A stretch of 64,000 nucleotides of DNA from an uncultured Oscillospiraceae bacterium (GTDB lineage Bacteria > Bacillota > Clostridia > Oscillospirales > Oscillospiraceae). The position numbers and the translations under genes were made by a program. Positions 14,179 through 22,594 of the stretch are shown here, piece after piece. Below the pieces are notes generated by a model that was not told where the DNA came from, ran no database searches, and saw only the letters and a program-made list of their open reading frames with translations. The DNA is taken from assembly GCA_910584285.1 (NCBI GenBank), contig CAJTYK010000001.1, positions 124,001-188,000 on the forward strand, in the 5' to 3' direction. Every line of letters begins with the position of its first letter. Positions within the stretch are counted from its first letter, which is position 1.

Positions 14179-15411
14179 TCAAAAATAGGTGTAGTTTACT
14201 GGTTTTTCGTGCCAGCCGATGGCTCTTTGCACCTCGGAGAGGTAAGTCGGATCGGACAGCTCCATCACGCCCCGAGCCACGGCCTTATCCAGGGAATAGG
14301 CCCCCATGACGAAGGAGGACAGGGCGGCGATGTCCGTACGCAGCGTCACCTGGGGGGTGGCATTCCCCACCAGCTCCACCCGGTCTCCGGACACGCGGAG
14401 GAAATAGCTGCCGGTGTTATCCTTCAGGAAGCAGTCCTCCACCTGGAGCTCCAGCACAAAGTCCCGGCCCACCGGCGCGGAGCAATGCCCCTGGCCTCGG
14501 AAATAGGCCGCCACGTCCAGAATCCGGCACATATAGCCCATGGTACGCCGGCCGATCTCCTGGATACAGCCGTCGTGGGCTCGGTTCTCCCCGGTGTCCG
14601 GGTTGAGGAACAGCATATGGAGATCGGGATCGGGAGAGAGAAACCGTACCCGCTCGATCTGATCGCCCTGGGAGGCAAAGAAGGTCATGAACTGCTTCAA
14701 GGTATCCAGATCATCGTACACCATCTCCCGCACCAGCAGGTCGTGGTAGCAGTCGGTGTAGTGATCCACCTCCACAAACTCGAAGGTGAAGTAGCCGGTG
14801 ATCCGCCCCGCCCGGCGGCAGAGCACTACATAGGGCATATCAAAAATGCGGTGGGGATCCATGTAGTGGTGGAGGGTGGCACCGTGGGTGCGCTCCACCC
14901 AGCGGCGGTAATAGTCCAGCACTGCCTCCCGATCTCCGTCCTGAGCGTAGCACAGGCCGGATTTGTCCCCAAAAGATCGGATGTAGCAGGGCTTCGGGGC
15001 GTACAGCGTGTTTTCGTTGCACAGGCCGTAGCCCATCTTGTGATAAAACGCGGGGTTGAAGGGGTGCAGGCAGCTGATCGGGGCGCCTGACCTGGCGTAG
15101 TACCGCATCAACACCTCCAAAAGCGTGCGGGCCACGTGCTCCTTTTTCCGCAGGAAATTGGTGGAGACGTAGGCCGCCGCTCCCATCGGTGTCATCACCC
15201 CTCTGACGTTGAGGGTGAAGTCCATCATCAGGATGGAGCCCAACAGGGTTCCATCGTCATCGAAGCAGCCGAGGTAGCGTCCCTCGTCCGGCCGGTACAG
15301 TTCGCCCTCCATATTCTTCAGCAGGAGCTCCGGCGTCTTGGACGGGAACGAGGTCACCACATTCCGCGCCAGCTGCTCCACCTCTGAAGGAAGAACAAAC
15401 CTGATATCCAA
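14179..15411 (-). CDS. Eis-like GNAT acetyltransferase with SCP2-type C-terminal domain
   Basis: About 410 residues. I start it at a TTG (15411), where AAGGAG lies about 12 bases upstream; the frame is open further up but without a good start. The N-terminal GNAT domain has the acetyl-CoA loop FLRKKEHVARTLLEVLMRYY near residue 83, then a second GNAT-like region, then an SCP2-like domain from about 300. It ends in Phe (NYTYF), as in the Eis family, where the C-terminal carboxylate acts in catalysis. Eis proteins acetylate aminoglycosides and other amines; the natural substrate here is unknown. Divergent from eutG with an own promoter. Confidence 0.8.
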   Translation of the reverse strand: MDIRFVLPSEVEQLARNVVTSFPSKTPELLLKNMEGELYRPDEGRYLGCFDDDGTLLGSILMMDFTLNVRGVMTPMGAAAYVSTNFLRKKEHVARTLLEVLMRYYARSGAPISCLHPFNPAFYHKMGYGLCNENTLYAPKPCYIRSFGDKSGLCYAQDGDREAVLDYYRRWVERTHGATLHHYMDPHRIFDMPYVVLCRRAGRITGYFTFEFVEVDHYTDCYHDLLVREMVYDDLDTLKQFMTFFASQGDQIERVRFLSPDPDLHMLFLNPDTGENRAHDGCIQEIGRRTMGYMCRILDVAAYFRGQGHCSAPVGRDFVLELQVEDCFLKDNTGSYFLRVSGDRVELVGNATPQVTLRTDIAALSSFVMGAYSLDKAVARGVMELSDPTYLSEVQRAIGWHEKPVNYTYF

Positions 15412-15519
15412 TTTTGATGAACACTCCTTTGCCCGAATCCCCGCCCTCCGGCGCGGACACGGGCACGAAACTGCGGAACCGGCTGGACGGCCCCGCACAC
15501 ACCAGCTTTGCTGCTGTCA

Positions 15520-15548
15520 ATTATGTCAGCTTTTCTCGAAAATGTCAA
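15520..15548 (-). promoter_or_regulatory. Promoter of the Eis-like acetyltransferase gene
   Basis: On the minus strand TTGACA (15543-15548), 17-base spacer, CATAAT (15520-15525). It is back to back with the eutG promoter; the -35 boxes are about 30 bases apart. Confidence 0.7.
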
Positions 15549-15577
15549 CGGGAATTTGCGAAATTTCCCCAAAGGGC

Positions 15578-15606
15578 TTGACAAGCGGCCCCAAACCCGG
15601 TAAAGT
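15578..15606 (+). promoter_or_regulatory. Promoter of eutG
   Basis: TTGACA (15578-15583), 17-base spacer, TAAAGT (15601-15606), transcription start near 15613. It precedes a roughly 135-base leader that contains the ANTAR hairpins and a terminator. The region 15412-15746 has no gene beyond these elements. Confidence 0.85.
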
Positions 15607-15616
15607 TAGGATGTAT

Positions 15617-15661
15617 CCTCGCGATGGAGCGGGGGTGCTGGAAAAGGAGCGATGGAGCGCC
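15617..15661 (+). promoter_or_regulatory. Dual-hairpin ANTAR (EutV) antiterminator before eutG
   Basis: First hairpin (15617-15634): CCUCGC/GCGGGG, six pairs, loop GAUGGA. Second hairpin (15646-15661): GGAGC/GCGCC with one A-G mismatch, the same loop GAUGGA. Linker 11 bases. The 3' arm of the second hairpin is the 5' arm of the terminator that follows. This is the clearest of the three sites and links eutG to EutV control although it lies outside the operon. Confidence 0.85.
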
Positions 15662-15696
15662 TTGGACTGCCGCTGGGCGGATCCGGGCGCTCTTTT
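15655..15696 (+). terminator. Intrinsic terminator in the eutG leader
   Basis: Arms GAGCGCCU (15655-15662) and GGGCGCUC (15685-15692), with an inner CCGC/GCGG stem, followed by UUUU. It shares bases 15655-15661 with the second antiterminator hairpin. Confidence 0.8.
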
Positions 15697-15746
15697 GTGC
15701 AAATTCGGAAGAAACGGGGAAAATTCAGGACAGGAGGCTGGACTAT

Positions 15747-16880
15747 ATGGATCAATTTCAACTGGGCGCAAAAATTTTCATGGGCGGCGGTCTGGACGAC
15801 CTGCTGGCAGGGCGGCGGAAGGTGCTGATCGTCAGCGACCGCTTCCTGGTGGACAGCGGCAAGGTCTCCTATGTGGCGGACGCGGCGGCCCGGGTCGGAG
15901 CGGAGCACCGCGTTTTCTCCGACGTGCAGGCCGACCCGGACATCGCCACCGTCACCGCCGGGGTGGGGCTGCTGCTGGAGTTCCAGCCGGACGCGGTGGT
16001 GGCCTTCGGCGGCGGCTCCGCCATCGACGCGGCCAAAGCCATCCTGTTCTTCTCTGCCAAGCAGCAGGACGTGCGGGACGTGCTGTTCGCCGCCGTCCCC
16101 ACCACCAGCGGCACGGGCTCGGAGGTGAGCCGGTTCGCCGTCATTACCGACCGGGAGAAGGAGATCAAGTACCCCCTGGTGGACGACAAGCTGCTGCCCA
16201 ACGCGGCGGTGCTGGATCCCGTCCTCACGGTGAGTGTGCCCCCCGTGGTCACCGCCGACACCGGCATCGACGTGTTCACCCACGCGGTGGAGGCCTTCGT
16301 GTCCACCGCCCACACGGATTTCTCCGACGCGGCGGCGGAAAAGGCCATCAAGCTGGCCTACCACAACCTGCTGGAGGCCTACCGCGCCCCGGACAACCTG
16401 GAGGCCCGGCAGAAGATGCACAATGCCTCCTGCCTGGCGGGCATCGCCTTCTCCAACTCGGGGCTGGGGCTGAACCATGGCATGGCCCACGCCCTGGGCG
16501 CCCATTTCCACATCTCCCACGGCAGGGCCAATGGCATCCTGCTGCCCTACGTCATGAGCTTCAACGCCGGCTGCATCGACGGGCTCACCCCCACCGCCAA
16601 ACGGTACGCCCAGATCTCCCGCCTGCTCCGGCTGGACAGCTCCAGCGTGCGCCAGAGCGCCCTTCAGCTCATCCGCACCATCCGCAGCTCCATGGACAAG
16701 CTGAGTATGCCATCCACCATCAAAGACGCCGGGGTGCTCCAGGCGGAGTTCGAGGCGGACGTGGAGGCCATGGCGGCGGACGCCCTGGCCGACCGCTGCA
16801 CCGCCACCAACCCCAGGCCGTGCACCAAGGAGGACATCGTGCGGATCTACCGGCGGGCCTATTCGGGGAAGCTGTTTTAA
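15747..16880 (+). CDS. eutG: Iron-containing alcohol dehydrogenase EutG/PduQ type
   Basis: 377 residues from the ATG at 15747, which has AGGAGG eight bases upstream; the longer open frame upstream covers the leader and is not coding. Group III metal-dependent alcohol dehydrogenase that reduces acetaldehyde to ethanol and regenerates NAD+. Motifs: FGGGSAIDAAKA (NAD binding, about 88-99), VPTTSGTGSEV (about 117-127), DTGIDVFTHAVEAF, and GLGLNHGMAHALGAHFHISH with the metal histidines. Its EutV-type leader shows that it serves the eut pathway. I see no clear encapsulation peptide at either end. Confidence 0.92.
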   Translation: MDQFQLGAKIFMGGGLDDLLAGRRKVLIVSDRFLVDSGKVSYVADAAARVGAEHRVFSDVQADPDIATVTAGVGLLLEFQPDAVVAFGGGSAIDAAKAILFFSAKQQDVRDVLFAAVPTTSGTGSEVSRFAVITDREKEIKYPLVDDKLLPNAAVLDPVLTVSVPPVVTADTGIDVFTHAVEAFVSTAHTDFSDAAAEKAIKLAYHNLLEAYRAPDNLEARQKMHNASCLAGIAFSNSGLGLNHGMAHALGAHFHISHGRANGILLPYVMSFNAGCIDGLTPTAKRYAQISRLLRLDSSSVRQSALQLIRTIRSSMDKLSMPSTIKDAGVLQAEFEADVEAMAADALADRCTATNPRPCTKEDIVRIYRRAYSGKLF

Positions 16881-16892
16881 TTGGATCATATG

Positions 16893-16929
16893 AAAACGCG
16901 GCCCATGGAGCTCCCATGGGCCGCGTTTT
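16893..16929. terminator. Bidirectional terminator between eutG and the S41 protease gene
   Basis: Perfect 16-base arms starting AAAACGCGGCCCATGG, five-base loop, flanked by A and T runs. Ends eutG on the plus strand and the S41 peptidase gene on the minus strand. Confidence 0.9.
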
Positions 16930-16934
16930 CTTTC

Positions 16935-18116
16935 CTATTTCGTCAACAGCTCCAAAGCCGCCTGGAGCTGTACGTCGTCCTCCCCGCCCAGGGCCGTCCC
17001 CTCGGGCAGGGACAGCTCCACGTCGGGGGTGATCCCCTCCCCGATGAGGGAGTGGCCGCTGCCCGTGCAGTAGGCCGCGGTGGACAGGCCCGCCCCGCCG
17101 CCGTTGGCCAGGGGGAAGGTCACCTGAGAGTACCCCTTGCCGCTGGTGTGCTCCCCCACGATGGGCGCCCCGGCGCTCTCCCGGAGCTGGGCCGCCAGCA
17201 GCTCCGCCGCGGAATAGCTGTCCTGGTTCACCAGCACCGCTATGGGCAGATCCACGCAGTCCTCGTCCGACTGGTACACCGATTTGAACCACCACCGGGG
17301 CTTGTGGGTGAACACCGGACCCTCGGGCAGCAGGTAGTCCAGAATTTTCTCCAGCTCCGCCACATAGCCGCCGGGATCGCCGCGCACGTCGATGAGCAGG
17401 CGCTCCGCCCCCTGCTCCATGAGGGCGTCCACCTCTTTTTTGAAGCTGTCCGCTGAGCCGGAGTAGAAGTTACTCAGCTGCACATAGCCCACCTTGTCCT
17501 CCAGCATCCGCCCCCGGGCAGAGGGGGTGTAGAGGGTGGCCCGGGTGCAGGCCACGTCCCGGCTGGCCCCGTCCTCCCCCAGGAGGGTGAGGGTGACCTG
17601 GGTGCCCGCCTCCCCCCGGATCCGGTCGGAGCCCTCCTGCCGGGCGTCCCCGGCGATGGACACGCCGTCCACGGCGGTGATCACGTCCCCCACCAGCACC
17701 CCCGCCTTGTCCGCGGGGCCGTCCCCGGTGACGGACTGCACCAGCAGGCCCTCCTCCCGGGCGGCGCTGTCCACCGTCACGCCGATGCCCACATAGTTGT
17801 TGGCCCGCCGCTCGATGGTGGCCTGGTGTTCCTCGGCGCTGAGGTAGTAGGACCACCGATCCCCCAGCCCTTTCACAAAAGCGGCCAGGGCCTTATCCGT
17901 GGCCCCGTCCAGATCCGCGTCTGTCTCCACGAAGGCGAACCGGGCCAGCAGGTAGGTCTGCACCAGGGCCACGCCGCTGCCGCCCAGCGCCAGGCACCAC
18001 AGCCCCGTGGACAGCAGCAGGGTCAAGATCACCGCGATGGCGATCTTGGCGGGGCCAGTGGGCTGCCACCACTTCCGCTTGGCCTTTTCCGCCGTCTGTG
18101 TCCCCTGTTCCCTCAT
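16935..18116 (-). CDS. S41 family carboxy-terminal processing peptidase (CtpA-like)
   Basis: 393 residues. One N-terminal membrane segment (about residues 25-50) anchors it so that the rest lies outside. A PDZ domain spans about 110-195 (NNYVGIGVTVDS, KAGVLVGDVITAVDG), then the S41 protease core with catalytic Ser in VNQDSYSAAELLAAQL and catalytic Lys in HTSGKGYSQ. It cleaves exported or wall-linked proteins. It follows the EnvC-like gene after a terminator-containing gap of about 134 bases, so it may be transcribed apart, yet the ftsEX-EnvC-CtpA order is common in this group. Start ATG with GGAGG upstream. Confidence 0.92.
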   Translation of the reverse strand: MREQGTQTAEKAKRKWWQPTGPAKIAIAVILTLLLSTGLWCLALGGSGVALVQTYLLARFAFVETDADLDGATDKALAAFVKGLGDRWSYYLSAEEHQATIERRANNYVGIGVTVDSAAREEGLLVQSVTGDGPADKAGVLVGDVITAVDGVSIAGDARQEGSDRIRGEAGTQVTLTLLGEDGASRDVACTRATLYTPSARGRMLEDKVGYVQLSNFYSGSADSFKKEVDALMEQGAERLLIDVRGDPGGYVAELEKILDYLLPEGPVFTHKPRWWFKSVYQSDEDCVDLPIAVLVNQDSYSAAELLAAQLRESAGAPIVGEHTSGKGYSQVTFPLANGGGAGLSTAAYCTGSGHSLIGEGITPDVELSLPEGTALGGEDDVQLQAALELLTK

Positions 18117-18190
18117 GGTACGGCCTCCTTTTTACGCTTTGTTGTTTTTCTATTGAAGATTACAATCCGTAACCAATCTCCCGGGAAATA

Positions 18191-18224
18191 AAACACAGGG
18201 GCGCGGGTTTTCCCCGCGCCCCTG
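18191..18224 (-). terminator. Terminator after the EnvC-like gene
   Basis: Arms CAGGGGCGCGGG and CCCGCGCCCCTG around a GAAA-type loop, followed on the minus strand by TGTTTTATTT. Confidence 0.85.
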
Positions 18225-18250
18225 GGCTATTCTATGGAAGTTTGCGCCGC

Positions 18251-19522
18251 TCAGCCGCCCCGGATGGTTCCGCCGGCGGGGGAGGTGAAGGTCATGCCGG
18301 GATACAGCCGCAGCACGTCTCCCCGCACCCCGTTCACCCGCAGCTCATAGTGCAGGTGGTTTCCGGTGGAGCGGCCCGTGGTGCCCACGTAGCCGATGAC
18401 CTGCCCCTTGCTCACCGTCTGTCCCTCAGTAAGCGGGGGCACCTGACACTGGTGGGCGTACAGGGTGGCGTAGCCATTGCCGTGGCTGATGATGCAGTAG
18501 TAGCCGTAGGACGAGGCGTACTGGTTCCGGTTCACCGTGGTGACGACGCCGTCCTGGGCGGCGTAGATGGGGGTGCCGGAGGGGGCGGGTATGTCGGTGC
18601 CGGTGTGGTTGTCCCGGCGTCCGTTGATGGGATCGATCCGGCTCCCAAACAGGGACGAGATCTTATACCGCCCCGGCAGCGGCCAGTACCAGTTGCCGCT
18701 GGTCATGTTGACGTTGTTGTTGTTCTGCTGGTTCTGGCGCTCCAGCTCGGCCAGCTGCTGGGCGTACTTCCGCTCGGCCTCCTTCAGCTGCTTGTTGATG
18801 AGGGCCTCGCTCTCGGCCAGCTTTTTGGCCTCCTCCGCCGCCTCGCTCTCCGACGCGGCGATCTGCTTCAGCAGCTTATCCTGCTCCGCCCGCTTGGCCT
18901 CCAGCTCGGCTTTCTGACCCTCCAGCTCCTCCTTGGCGACGGCCTCCTCGTTCCGGGCGGTCTGCACCGCGTCCCGGGCCTCGCCGATCTGCCGCTGGGT
19001 GTTCTCCAGCCGGTCGATGATCCGGTTGGAATACTCCATGATATTGGTGATGAGGTCGGCGTAATCCAGCAGTTCGGAGAAGGAGGACGCCTGGAACAGG
19101 ATGGACAGGTAGGACACGCTGCCCGTCTCCTCCATCCAGCGCGTCTGGCGGTAGAACTCCTTTAGCTGCTCCTGCTCCTGTACCTCCAGATCCGCGATCT
19201 CCGCCTCCTTGGCGGCGATGTCCCCGTCATACTGATCCAGCAGCTGCTGGCTGGCGTTGATCTGGGACTCGGTGAGCACCACCTGGCTCTGGATCAGCTC
19301 CATCTGCTCCTTAGCCTTGGACAGATCGTTCCGGATGGCGGCCAGCCTGGCCTCCGCGTCCTTCTTCTGATCCTTGATGTCGGCCAGCTCGTCCTTGATA
19401 TCCTGGATGTCGCTCTTGGTCACCGTACCGTAGGCCAGCACACTCAGCGCCGGCACCAGCACCGTCAGCAGCAGCGCCGCCGCCACCACAATCACTATGA
19501 TCCGCTGTGTTTTTTTATTCAT
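18251..19522 (-). CDS. EnvC/PcsB-like murein hydrolase activator, M23 domain
   Basis: About 423 residues starting at the ATG at 19522 (GGAGG seven bases upstream). An N-terminal signal anchor (about 7-28) is followed by two long coiled-coil stretches (about 32-130 and 145-255) and, after an Asn/Gln-rich linker, an M23 peptidase domain with NHTGTDIPAPSGTPIYAAQDG-type region split by the run limit and HLHYELRVNG. It has the metal-binding His/Asp residues, so it may be an active endopeptidase, unlike enteric EnvC. In this family FtsEX drives the coiled coil to open cell-wall hydrolysis at the septum. It lies 18 bases after ftsX. Confidence 0.9.
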   Translation of the reverse strand: MNKKTQRIIVIVVAAALLLTVLVPALSVLAYGTVTKSDIQDIKDELADIKDQKKDAEARLAAIRNDLSKAKEQMELIQSQVVLTESQINASQQLLDQYDGDIAAKEAEIADLEVQEQEQLKEFYRQTRWMEETGSVSYLSILFQASSFSELLDYADLITNIMEYSNRIIDRLENTQRQIGEARDAVQTARNEEAVAKEELEGQKAELEAKRAEQDKLLKQIAASESEAAEEAKKLAESEALINKQLKEAERKYAQQLAELERQNQQNNNNVNMTSGNWYWPLPGRYKISSLFGSRIDPINGRRDNHTGTDIPAPSGTPIYAAQDGVVTTVNRNQYASSYGYYCIISHGNGYATLYAHQCQVPPLTEGQTVSKGQVIGYVGTTGRSTGNHLHYELRVNGVRGDVLRLYPGMTFTSPAGGTIRGG

Positions 19523-19540
19523 ATCGCGCCTCCCGTGCAA

Positions 19541-20434
19541 TCAAACCTGAAGGAACCGCCGGATGGCGAACCCGGAGCCCACCGCCCCGATGGCCGCCCC
19601 CGCCGCCAGGAACACCCCCAGCACCCTGCTCCAAATGTCCTTGAACTCCAGCAGCTGAAACAGGGACAGCGCCCCGCTGCCGATGATGGCCCGGCACACC
19701 GCGCCGTACACCGCCCACTGGAGGAAGAAGGCCACCAGCGCCCCCATGAGCCCCAAAATCAGCCCCTCTACGATGAAGGGCCCCCGGACAAAGCCGTCGG
19801 TGGCGCCGCACATCTTCATGATGGCGATCTCCTCCCGCCGGGTGAAGGTGGCCAGCCGGATGGTGTTGGCGATGATGAACAGGGACACCGCCGCCAGGAT
19901 GGCCACTAGCACCCAGGCCAGGGCGGTCACCGCGTTGCGCACCGCCACAAAGCCCTCGGCCAGCTCGCCCTCCGCCCGGTGGCCGTCCACGCCGGGCAGG
20001 GCCTCCACCGCCTCCACCGTCTCATTGAACCGGGTTAGATCCAGCACATGGACGGACAGGCGATCCCGGAACACCTCGTCGGGCATATTGGCGTACAGCC
20101 CATCCCCCTCCCGTCCCTCCAGGTAGACGGCCTTGGCCTCCTCCCTGGTGACGAACTTCACCGAATCCGCATCCACGTTGTCCACGGCCTTCACCCGCGC
20201 GATCAGATCCTGAATCTGGGCGTCGGTGTAGTTCTCGTCGATGTAGGCCAGAAACTCGTTGTCATCCTCCAGCTTTTTCAGGTTCTCGTCCACGTTCATG
20301 GCCAGCAGGGAGAAGGAGCCCATGATCAGCAGGCAGGCCACGATCATGCACACCGCCGCGAAGGACATCAGCCCGTGGGAGAATACGCTCAGGAATCCTT
20401 CCTTGATGAAATACCCTATGTTAATCCGTTTCAT
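19541..20434 (-). CDS. ftsX: Cell division protein FtsX
   Basis: 297 residues, usual length. Four membrane helices: one at about 22-44, an extracellular domain (about 45-170, with DENYTDAQIQDLIARVKAV), then three more from about 175. It is the membrane subunit of the FtsEX complex that activates peptidoglycan hydrolases from within the cell. Its ATG overlaps the ftsE stop (ATGA), and the EnvC-like partner follows, so the three act together. Confidence 0.94.
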   Translation of the reverse strand: MKRINIGYFIKEGFLSVFSHGLMSFAAVCMIVACLLIMGSFSLLAMNVDENLKKLEDDNEFLAYIDENYTDAQIQDLIARVKAVDNVDADSVKFVTREEAKAVYLEGREGDGLYANMPDEVFRDRLSVHVLDLTRFNETVEAVEALPGVDGHRAEGELAEGFVAVRNAVTALAWVLVAILAAVSLFIIANTIRLATFTRREEIAIMKMCGATDGFVRGPFIVEGLILGLMGALVAFFLQWAVYGAVCRAIIGSGALSLFQLLEFKDIWSRVLGVFLAAGAAIGAVGSGFAIRRFLQV

Positions 20435-21111
20435 ACCCTGTAGTAGCCTCCCTGACCGTCCCGTACCAGCTCCCCGTCCTTGATGGCCACCACCCGCTTG
20501 GAGAAGCGGTTGACCAGATCCTTCTCATGGGTGACCACCAGCACGGTGGTGCCCATGGAGTTGATCCGCTCCAGCAGCGTCATGATTTCCAGGGAACGCT
20601 TGGGATCCAGGTTTCCGGTGGGCTCGTCGGCAATAATCATGCGGGGATTGTTCACCAGCGCCCGGGCGATGGCCACCCGCTGCTGCTCCCCGCCGCTCAT
20701 CTCGTTGGGGTACGCCTCCGCCTTGCCGTTGAGCCCCACCAGATCCAGCACGTAAGGGATACGCTTGCGCATTTCCCGCCCGCTGGCCCCGATGGTGCGC
20801 ATGGCAAATTCCAGGTTCCCCTGCACCGTCTTTTTCTCGATGAGGCGGAAATCCTGGAAGATGACCCCGAGGGTGCGCCGCATATGGGGGATCTGCCAGC
20901 GGCGGATGTTGTTCAGGTTGTACCCGTTGACGATCACCCGGCCCTTGGAGGCGGTGGACTCGGCGGTGAGCAGCTTGACAATGGTGGACTTGCCCGACCC
21001 CGAAGGGCCCACCAGAAAGACAAACTCCCCGTCCTCAATGCGCAGATCGATTCCCTTCAACGCCTTGGTGCCGTTGTCGTACTCTTTATATACATCGATC
21101 AATCGTATCAT
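20431..21111 (-). CDS. ftsE: Cell division ATP-binding protein FtsE
   Basis: 226 residues. ABC ATPase with Walker A GPSGSGKST (about 36-44), signature MSGGEQQRVAIARAL, Walker B MIIADEPTGNLD and the family trait VIFQDFRLIEKKTV. It powers FtsX. First gene of the ftsE-ftsX-EnvC-like operon with its own consensus promoter 45 bases upstream. Confidence 0.95.
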   Translation of the reverse strand: MIRLIDVYKEYDNGTKALKGIDLRIEDGEFVFLVGPSGSGKSTIVKLLTAESTASKGRVIVNGYNLNNIRRWQIPHMRRTLGVIFQDFRLIEKKTVQGNLEFAMRTIGASGREMRKRIPYVLDLVGLNGKAEAYPNEMSGGEQQRVAIARALVNNPRMIIADEPTGNLDPKRSLEIMTLLERINSMGTTVLVVTHEKDLVNRFSKRVVAIKDGELVRDGQGGYYRV

Positions 21112-21155
21112 GTCATGGGCGGCCTCCCCATTGTAACTGCTTTGTAATCTTTCTT

Positions 21156-21184
21156 ATTATATCGGCTATCGGGGGCGCTGTCAA
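21156..21184 (-). promoter_or_regulatory. Promoter of ftsE
   Basis: Perfect TTGACA (21179-21184), 17-base spacer, TATAAT (21156-21161) on the minus strand. Confidence 0.85.
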
Positions 21185-21258
21185 CCGGGTGGCGCTCTTT
21201 CCCAGCATTCGGCAGGAAAATTTACAAACTGTCCACGCCGTCAACCCGGCCGCGAAAG

Positions 21259-21282
21259 AAAGCCGCCCCAGCGGGCGGCTTT
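21259..21282 (-). terminator. Terminator after the CdaR-like gene
   Basis: Ten-pair stem AAAGCCGCCC/GGGCGGCTTT with a four-base loop, about 20 bases after the stop codon. Confidence 0.75.
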
Positions 21283-21302
21283 CCAGGTTGCTTCTCCGGC
21301 GG

Positions 21303-22394
21303 TCAGGACTCGATGCCCCGGCTCACCAGGTACTTTTTGACCATCAGCGCCACCTTGAAGGTAATGGCGTCGTCGAACTCCCGCAGATCCAGACCGGTGA
21401 GCTTCTTGATCTTCTCCAGCCGGTACACCAGGGTGTTCCGGTGGACGAACAGCTTCCGGGCGGTCTCGGACACGTTCAGGTTGTTCTCAAAGAACTTGTT
21501 GATGGTGAACAGCGTCTCCTGATCCAGGGCGTCGATGGGGTTCTTCTTAAAGACCTCCCGCAGGAACATCTCACACAGGGTGGTGGGGAGCTGGTAGATC
21601 AGCCGCCCAATGCCCAGGTTCTCATAGCTGATGATGGAGCGCTCCGTGTCGAACACCTTGCCCACGTCGATGGCCACCTGGGCCTCCTTGTAGGTGCGGG
21701 CCAGATCCCGGATGTGCCCCACGATGGTGCCCACGCCCACCACGGTCTTGATGCCCAGCTCCCGGGTCAGGGCTTCCTGGACGTTCTGGGCGATCTTCTG
21801 CACCTCCCGGATATCGGCGTTCTCCCCCAGCTGCTTCACCAGGGCCACGTCCGTCTCACTGATGGACAGCACGAAGTCCATCTGCTTGTCGGGGTACAGG
21901 CTGGACACCACGTCCACCGCCGACACGTCGGGGGCGCCCAGCTGCCGGATCAGGATCACCGCCCGAGGGGCCTCCGACAGGAAGTGGAGCTCCTTGGCCC
22001 GGACATAGATATCCCCCAGCAGGATGTTGTCGCACAGGATGTTCTTGACAAAGGTGGCCTTGTCGTTTTTCTCCTCGTAGTAGGTCTTGGCCCCGTTCAG
22101 GGCGATGACGGCCATGGAGCACACCAGGGCGGCCCGCTCGTCCTCCCCCCGGGCGAAGGCGGCGTAGTCCGTCTGACCGTTCCAGCCGGGCAGGGACTTA
22201 AAGGTGAAGCCGTTGCTCACCACCAGGGCGTCCTGTTCCGCCGCCAGCAGCGCGGCGGCGTTTCCCCACTTCTCCCCGATGCAGCTCAGCTCGTTGCAGG
22301 CCACCACCGTTCCCTGTTCGTCAATCACCCCTACGGCGCGGTCACAGCAATCCTTCATCTGAAGAACGACGCTTTGGAAGATCCGGCTGAACAT
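21303..22394 (-). CDS. CdaR/PucR-family transcriptional regulator
   Basis: 363 residues from the ATG at 22394 (AAAGGGGA upstream). The N-terminal half (about 1-130) looks like a ligand-sensing domain, the middle holds a GGDEF-like CdaR domain (GIKTVVGVGTIVGHIRDL), and the C-terminal PucR helix-turn-helix is clear: FFENNLNVSETARKLFVHRN followed by TLVYRLEKIKKLTGLDLR. Such regulators control uptake or use of purines, sugar acids and amino acids; the ligand and target genes here are unknown. It stands alone with its own promoter and terminator. Confidence 0.85.
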   Translation of the reverse strand: MFSRIFQSVVLQMKDCCDRAVGVIDEQGTVVACNELSCIGEKWGNAAALLAAEQDALVVSNGFTFKSLPGWNGQTDYAAFARGEDERAALVCSMAVIALNGAKTYYEEKNDKATFVKNILCDNILLGDIYVRAKELHFLSEAPRAVILIRQLGAPDVSAVDVVSSLYPDKQMDFVLSISETDVALVKQLGENADIREVQKIAQNVQEALTRELGIKTVVGVGTIVGHIRDLARTYKEAQVAIDVGKVFDTERSIISYENLGIGRLIYQLPTTLCEMFLREVFKKNPIDALDQETLFTINKFFENNLNVSETARKLFVHRNTLVYRLEKIKKLTGLDLREFDDAITFKVALMVKKYLVSRGIES

Positions 22395-22521
22395 TGTGCG
22401 TTTCCCCTTTCTCTGCGGCCGCCGACAGGGCGGCGTCGCACAGGTTCCGTTTTTCCACGGGAGCTGTGCGATGCGGCCCTGTGTCTGCCGCACTTTCTAA
22501 AATCACGTTCCAACGGAATCC

Positions 22522-22550
22522 ATTATATCGGGTTTCATTGCCGATTTCAA
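22522..22550 (-). promoter_or_regulatory. Promoter of the CdaR-like gene
   Basis: TTGAAA (22545-22550), 17-base spacer, TATAAT (22522-22527) on the minus strand, in the gap after the pseudouridine synthase gene. Confidence 0.75.
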
Positions 22551-22594
22551 TAGTTTTTCAAAAAATATTTGTGGAATCTGCCAAAAATTTCGTC

